This document shows positions 6,863-10,020 of a stretch of 10,020 nucleotides of DNA, piece by piece; positions within the stretch are counted from its first letter, which is position 1; each line of letters begins with the position of its first letter. A model generated the notes under the pieces. That model was not told the origin of the DNA and ran no database searches. It was given only the letters and a program-made list of their open reading frames with translations. The DNA is from an uncultured Bacillus sp. (GTDB lineage: Bacteria; Bacillota; Bacilli; Bacillales; Cytobacillaceae): positions 1 to 10,020 of the forward strand of contig CALCRD010000551.1 of NCBI GenBank assembly GCA_937894355.1, given 5' to 3'. The position numbers and the translations under genes are program-made.

Positions 6863-7999
6863 TTAAAAAGTTCTTACTGGCAAAATTAATTGAAGAATGG
6901 AATCATCAGCCAGTGGACGAATCACAAATGGACGCATTGCCCCAGTAAAGCTGATTTTAATTTCGGTTCCTTCTAACGCTTTTAGAGCATCCATCATATA
7001 CTTAGCGCTAAAAGAAATTTTCAGTTCTTCTCCTTCAATTTCTTGAGCAGCTATTTCTTCAACGACATTTCCGATTTCTGGAGTGTTAGACGAAACTTCA
7101 ATTACTCCTCCATCAATGGTAGCAAATTTAACTACATTATTTTTTCCTTCGCGGGCAAGTAAAGAAGCCCGGTCAATAGCATGTAAAAAATCCTTGGTTA
7201 TCACAGTTACATTAGTTTTATTTTCTGTAGGAATTAATCTTGATGTATCTGGATAGTTCCCCTCTAATAATCGGGAGAAGAATAATAAGTGCTTAGCTTT
7301 AAACAGTACTTGATTTTCAGTGATGACTATATCAACTAAATCATTTGAATCATCTAAGATTTTACTAAGTTCGTTTAAGCTTTTGCCAGGTATTACAACA
7401 TTGTAAGCTGCATCATTCTCAGTTTCTATCATAGCTTTTCTTAAAGCCAGTCGGTGACTATCAGTAGCGATACAGGTTAATTCATTATTCTCAACCTTCC
7501 AATTGACTCCAGTTAAAATGGGCCGTGTTTCTGCAGTGGACACTGAGAATACTGTTTGACGAATCATTGCCTTTAATAAATCAGTCGGAATACGGAAAAC
7601 ATTTTCCTCGGCAATTTGTGGTAAATGTGGATATTCTTCTGCATCAAGGCCGTTTAATTTAAATTCTGATTTACCTGAACGAATAATTGTTTGAAATTGA
7701 TTTTCTACAGAAATTTCAACAATATCAGTTGGCAGCTTTCTTACGATTTCACTAAAAAATTTAGCTTGTAGTACGATTGAACCTGTTTGTTTAACTTCAA
7801 CGATTTCATCGCCAGCTTCTTCTTTGGGGATAAATGATTCGATTGAAATGTCAGAATCACTTCCTGTTAAAGTTACTCCTTCACTTGAAGCAACAATTTT
7901 TATTCCTGTTAGGATCGGAATCGTAGTTCTAGAAGTAACAGCTTTCATTACATCTTGCACACTTTGAACAAGACGATCTCGTTGGATTATAAATCTCAT
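6863..7999 (-). CDS. dnaN: DNA polymerase III subunit beta (sliding clamp)
   Basis: The beta clamp is a ring-shaped dimer that encircles DNA and holds PolC/DnaE, MutS, ligase and the replication regulator YabA. The protein has 378 residues, the same length as B. subtilis DnaN, in three similar domains of about 120-125 residues each (roughly 1-122, 130-246, 250-378). Family landmarks include RTTIPILTGIK near 24, SGSDxD-type GSDSDISIES at 46-55, TRPILTGVNW at 158-167, ATDSHRLALR at 178-187 and the C-terminal LPVRTF that forms part of the protein-binding pocket. The start is ATG 7999, which gives MRFIIQRDRL and has GGAGG (8009-8013) 9 nt upstream. An in-frame ATG at 8023 adds eight residues but has no Shine-Dalgarno. 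It lies after dnaA across the unwinding region and ends at a strong terminator. Confidence 0.98.
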   Translation of the reverse strand: MRFIIQRDRLVQSVQDVMKAVTSRTTIPILTGIKIVASSEGVTLTGSDSDISIESFIPKEEAGDEIVEVKQTGSIVLQAKFFSEIVRKLPTDIVEISVENQFQTIIRSGKSEFKLNGLDAEEYPHLPQIAEENVFRIPTDLLKAMIRQTVFSVSTAETRPILTGVNWKVENNELTCIATDSHRLALRKAMIETENDAAYNVVIPGKSLNELSKILDDSNDLVDIVITENQVLFKAKHLLFFSRLLEGNYPDTSRLIPTENKTNVTVITKDFLHAIDRASLLAREGKNNVVKFATIDGGVIEVSSNTPEIGNVVEEIAAQEIEGEELKISFSAKYMMDALKALEGTEIKISFTGAMRPFVIRPLADDSILQLILPVRTF

Positions 8000-8008
8000 G
8001 TAATTAAT

Positions 8009-8013
8009 CCTCC
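8009..8013 (-). promoter_or_regulatory. Ribosome binding site that fixes the dnaN start
   Basis: GGAGG lies 9 nt before ATG 7999. The ATG at 8023 is upstream of it and therefore not served by it. Confidence 0.8.
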
Positions 8014-8014
8014 G

Positions 8015-8082
8015 TTTATGCATATTTTTTTAGGTAAAACATATACTAATAAGTTTATAAAATATAGTAGAAGTACTAGTAG
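8015..8082. other. oriC DNA unwinding element with DnaA-trios
   Basis: Beside the perfect DnaA box 8095-8103 come a short GC cluster (GCCC, 8083-8086) and then six triplets on the plus strand, TAG-TAG-AAG-TAC-TAG-TAG (8065-8082), followed by AT-rich DNA to about 8015. This is the box, GC cluster, DnaA-trio and AT-rich order known from the B. subtilis opening site, where DnaA filaments hold one strand through 3'-[G/A]A[T/A] triplets. Read 3' to 5' from the box the third triplet is CAT, off consensus in its first base; the central A is kept in all six. Strand opening and helicase loading are expected here. Confidence 0.85.
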
Positions 8083-8092
8083 GCCCTGTTAA
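8064..8092 (-). promoter_or_regulatory. Possible dnaN promoter inside the unwinding region
   Basis: TTAACA (8087-8092) and TACTAT (8064-8069) are separated by 17 bp on the minus strand. The -35 matches five of six bases, the -10 only four. B. subtilis dnaN is known to have a promoter in this gap, but this candidate falls on the DnaA-trios and may be chance similarity. Confidence 0.3.
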
Positions 8093-8094
8093 TA

Positions 8095-8103
8095 TGTGGA
8101 TAA
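8095..8103 (-). promoter_or_regulatory. Perfect DnaA box next to the unwinding element
   Basis: The minus strand reads TTATCCACA, the exact consensus. Its orientation points the DnaA filament towards the trios, as at B. subtilis oriC. Confidence 0.9.
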
Positions 8104-8122
8104 CTAGTTTTTCTTAAAGGAA

Positions 8123-8154
8123 ACACAGTCTATCCACATGTGGATAGACTGTGT
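8123..8154. repeat. 32-bp perfect palindrome of two head-to-head DnaA boxes
   Basis: The arms of 16 bp meet without a loop at 8138/8139. Each arm contains a DnaA box with one mismatch: CTATCCACA at 8130-8138 on the plus strand and its mirror TGTGGATAG at 8139-8147. Since the palindrome extends 7 bp beyond each box, more than DnaA-box conservation is involved. It lies 19 bp from the perfect box beside the unwinding element, in the downstream half of oriC. Confidence 0.9.
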
Positions 8155-8169
8155 GTAAGTCATCGCAAG

Positions 8170-8178
8170 TTATTCACA
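8170..8178 (+). promoter_or_regulatory. DnaA box, one mismatch
   Basis: TTATTCACA differs from TTATCCACA at one position. With the palindrome pair and the box at 8095-8103 it completes a four-box downstream cluster between dnaA and dnaN. Confidence 0.7.
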
Positions 8179-8229
8179 TTTTCCCAGACTTATTCTGAGT
8201 AGTTAACTCTTTATATGTGATTGTAGAAA

Positions 8230-9576
8230 TTAAATCTTTAATGATTGATTAATTTCTTTCACTTGTTTTTGTAGTTGAGTGTCGGATTGCAAAAGCCTAG
8301 ATATTTTTTCATGGGCATGAATTACGGTTGTGTGGTCACGACCGCCAAATTCTTCCCCAATTTTCGGTAATGAAAAATCAGTAAGCTCTCTAGATAAATA
8401 CATGGCAACTTGACGTGGGAATGCCACGGATTTCGTTCGTTTTTTTGCCTTGAAATCCTCTAGTTTTATTTGATAGTGTTCGCCAACTACCTTTTGAATA
8501 TCAAGAATTGTCACCACTTTTGGTTTTGAACTAGGGATGATATCCTTCAGTGCTTCAGCAGCTAGATCTGCGTTAATATCTTTATTTATCAGCGAGGAAT
8601 AGGCAACAACCCTAATTAAGGCTCCCTCTAATTCTCTGATATTGGAATCAATTTGGTTAGCAATATAAAGCATAACTTCATTGGGGATTTCTAGTCCTTC
8701 TGCTTTCGCCTTTTTACGCAAAATGGCAATCCGTGTTTCCAAATCTGGCGGTGTAATATCAGTAATTAATCCCCATTCAAAGCGTGAACGTAAGCGATCT
8801 TCCAAGGTTGGAATTTCTCTTGGTGGCCGGTCACTGGAAATAATAATTTGTTTACTTTCCTCATGTAGCGTATTAAATGTATGGAAAAATTCCTCTTGAG
8901 TTGATTCTTTACCAGCCAAAAATTGAATATCATCAATTAGTAATACATCAACATTGCGATATTTATTTCGAAATTCAATCGCTTTGTTATCGCGGATTGA
9001 ATTGATAAATTCGTTAGTGAATTTTTCAGAAGACAAATAAACAACTTTCGCTGAAGGTTTATGATCTAATACATAATGGCCAATTGCGTGCATTAAGTGC
9101 GTTTTACCAAGTCCTACACCCCCATAAATAAACAAAGGATTATAGGCTTTTGCTGGTGCTTCGGCAACAGCAAGTGATGCAGCATGGGCAAAGCGGTTAC
9201 CTGATCCGATGACAAAAGTATCGAATAAATACTTAGGATTTAGCGGGCTTTGTGGCAGTTCTTGTAATTCATCGTCTCTTCTTGCCTTTTTAGGAGAAAC
9301 AGGTTGGTTTACTTCTTCCGCTGTTTGATTTTGCGGAATGATGAATCGAACCCCTAGTTCTTCACCGGTAATTTCATAAAGAATTCCTGAGATTAATTGC
9401 GAGTACCGTTCCTCAAGCCAATCTCGGGCAAAATCATTAGGGGCAATAATCGTCAGTGTATCGCCTTGTAGCGTGTGTGCCTTTGTTGATTTTAACCATG
9501 TGTCATAGCTAGGTTTACTTATTTTTTCTTGTATAGTCACAAGAGCTTTATTCCATAGGTCCGCAATATTTTCCAA
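8230..9576 (-). CDS. dnaA: Chromosomal replication initiator protein DnaA
   Basis: DnaA binds oriC boxes, assembles as an ATP-bound filament, opens the duplex and loads helicase; it also regulates transcription, including its own. The protein has 448 residues. Domain I (1-80) is for helicase-loader and regulator contacts; a short, poorly conserved linker follows (about 81-112). The AAA+ domain carries Walker A GGVGLGKT (152-159, Lys158), Walker B LLIDDIQF (212-219, Asp215, Asp216), the strand-binding helix NEFINSIRDN (188-197), the sensor 1 segment SSDRPP, an arginine-finger segment RLRSRFEWG and sensor 2 Arg314. Domain IV ends in the DNA-binding signature GGRDHTTVIHAH (411-422). The start is TTG 9576, with AGGAGG (9585-9590) 8 nt upstream; it gives the family N-terminus MENIADLW. 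It is flanked on both sides by DnaA boxes. Confidence 0.98.
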   Translation of the reverse strand: MENIADLWNKALVTIQEKISKPSYDTWLKSTKAHTLQGDTLTIIAPNDFARDWLEERYSQLISGILYEITGEELGVRFIIPQNQTAEEVNQPVSPKKARRDDELQELPQSPLNPKYLFDTFVIGSGNRFAHAASLAVAEAPAKAYNPLFIYGGVGLGKTHLMHAIGHYVLDHKPSAKVVYLSSEKFTNEFINSIRDNKAIEFRNKYRNVDVLLIDDIQFLAGKESTQEEFFHTFNTLHEESKQIIISSDRPPREIPTLEDRLRSRFEWGLITDITPPDLETRIAILRKKAKAEGLEIPNEVMLYIANQIDSNIRELEGALIRVVAYSSLINKDINADLAAEALKDIIPSSKPKVVTILDIQKVVGEHYQIKLEDFKAKKRTKSVAFPRQVAMYLSRELTDFSLPKIGEEFGGRDHTTVIHAHEKISRLLQSDTQLQKQVKEINQSLKI

Positions 9577-9584
9577 AAATTATC

Positions 9585-9590
9585 CCTCCT
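9585..9590 (-). promoter_or_regulatory. Ribosome binding site supporting the TTG start of dnaA
   Basis: AGGAGG lies 8 nt before TTG 9576, and no in-frame ATG with a better site is nearby. A strong site with a weak initiator codon is a common way to hold expression at a moderate level. Confidence 0.8.
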
Positions 9591-9609
9591 TTTTAACCAA
9601 ATAGAAAAC

Positions 9610-9638
9610 AGAAGTAATGCTTGGGACACATTCCTTCT
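9610..9638 (-). other. Stem-loop in the dnaA leader
   Basis: On the minus strand AGAAG and CTTCT (5 bp) and then AATG and CATT (4 bp) pair, with one G/A mismatch between them, around a 9-nt loop (9620-9628). It lies 33 nt before the dnaA start codon in the predicted leader. No T tract follows, so it is not a terminator. It could affect leader stability or be chance. Confidence 0.4.
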
Positions 9639-9699
9639 TAAAACTTGTAAAATTCAAATGGCATAATTATTCATTGTTATACATCAAAAAAACGCTAAT

Positions 9700-9731
9700 T
9701 TTATAGATATATAAATCCAGCCTGTGGAAAA
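9700..9731 (-). promoter_or_regulatory. Probable dnaA promoter overlapping a DnaA box
   Basis: The -10 is TATAAA (9700-9705), the -35 is TCCACA (9723-9728, four of six matches), and the spacer is 17 bp. The -35 lies within a one-mismatch DnaA box (9723-9731, TTTTCCACA on the minus strand). Start would be near 9693, giving a leader of about 117 nt. Overlap of box and -35 fits the known autorepression of dnaA in B. subtilis. The weak -35 leaves some doubt. Confidence 0.5.
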
Positions 9732-10012
9732 AAATATAATAAGGAAGAAAAAAGGTGATTCGACATTATCCACCCCATGTGGACAAACTTTTCCTTATCT
9801 CTTAATAACCTGTCCACAGCTTATCCCCAGATTGTGGATAACTAATTTATACACAGCAATATATTCAAAGTGAAAACACAAATATAATATCAAATAATCC
9901 ATTGTGGTGCAATGCTTTTTAATACATTATCCACAAGTGAAACATGTTGTGAATAAAAATTGTCCACAACCTATTAATCTGTGAAAAACCTGTCAATATC
10001 TGCTGTGGATAA
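9723..10012. promoter_or_regulatory. oriC upstream DnaA-box cluster
   Basis: The 444-bp gap before dnaA contains no gene. Perfect boxes are at 9833-9841 (-), 9927-9935 (+) and 10004-10012 (-). One-mismatch boxes are at 9723-9731 (-), 9766-9774 (+), 9778-9786 (-), 9821-9829 (+), 9847-9855 (+), 9948-9956 (-) and 9960-9968 (+). Two-mismatch sites are at 9810-9818 and 9980-9988. Sign gives the strand that reads TTATCCACA. This matches the incA/incB half of a bipartite Bacillus origin, in which a DNA loop can join it to the boxes downstream of dnaA. The cluster probably continues past the right edge towards rpmH. Confidence 0.92.
9759..9765 (-). promoter_or_regulatory. Candidate Spo0A box at oriC
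   Basis: The minus strand reads TGTCGAA, the exact 0A-box heptamer, directly abutting the DnaA box 9766-9774. Spo0A is known to bind oriC in B. subtilis and to limit initiation at sporulation onset. The heptamer also occurs inside gyrB and recF, so one match is suggestive only. Confidence 0.45.
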
Positions 10013-10020
10013 TAAAAATC

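Noticed and set aside
8180..8229. Small hairpins just after the dnaA stop as a terminator
   Set aside because: Stems are only 4-6 bp with wobble pairs and no T tract follows; dnaA and dnaN are expected to be co-transcribed.
8681..8899. Plus-strand 72-codon frame opposite dnaA
   Set aside because: It is antisense to the conserved AAA+ domain of dnaA, without a credible ribosome binding site.
9900..9914. TGTGGTGCA-like site as a DnaA box
   Set aside because: It has three mismatches to the consensus; the small CATTG/CAATG inverted repeat around it is too short to claim anything.
9940..10020. Plus-strand promoter for a divergent rpmH
   Set aside because: rpmH is expected beyond the right edge, but no hexamer pair with good spacing is visible in this window.
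1..10020. Mobile element, CRISPR array, defence island or novel system
   Set aside because: All coding space is conserved origin-region genes in standard order with uniform base use; no transposase, spaced repeats or foreign genes were seen.

Overview
The window is the replication-origin region of a low-GC Gram-positive chromosome, almost certainly a member of the Bacillaceae. It is shown on the strand opposite to the usual dnaA-to-gyrA display. Every protein gene lies on the minus strand. Read from the right edge leftwards the order is oriC upstream box cluster, dnaA, oriC unwinding region, dnaN, yaaA, recF, remB (yaaB), gyrB, gyrA, and then the promoter region of a ribosomal RNA operon. This is the same order as in Bacillus subtilis, where gyrA is followed by rrnO. 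The proteins match B. subtilis closely over full length, judged from memory of those proteins. Genus cannot be decided from this window.

Origin (8024-8229 and 9577-10020). The origin is bipartite. Upstream of dnaA a cluster of about ten DnaA boxes (three perfect) carries the probable dnaA promoter and a heptamer matching the Spo0A box. Between dnaA and dnaN lie a 32-bp perfect palindrome made of two head-to-head boxes, a perfect box, a short GC cluster, a run of DnaA-trios and an AT-rich stretch. That order marks the strand-opening site.

Replication and repair genes (5052-9576). dnaA (initiator) and dnaN (sliding clamp) come first and end at a strong intrinsic terminator. A new sigma-A-type promoter then serves yaaA (S4-type RNA-binding protein), recF (recombination mediator) and remB (RemA/RemB family). 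These sit with gaps of 9-16 nt, so they probably form an operon running on into gyrB.

Topoisomerase genes and rRNA leader (1-4996). gyrB and gyrA encode the two gyrase subunits. The 233-bp gap between them holds an inverted-repeat element and a weak terminator-like hairpin. gyrA ends at an intrinsic terminator, followed by tandem rRNA promoters P1 and P2, a leader hairpin and boxA. The 16S rRNA gene itself must start beyond the left edge.

Six protein coordinates differ from the longest open frame or rest on an alternative start codon, decided by Shine-Dalgarno position and family N-termini. This is conserved core genome: I see no mobile element, CRISPR array or defence system, and no novel system. 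The points worth a second look are regulatory: the variant DnaA-trio, the Spo0A box, the gyrB-gyrA spacer and the rRNA promoters.
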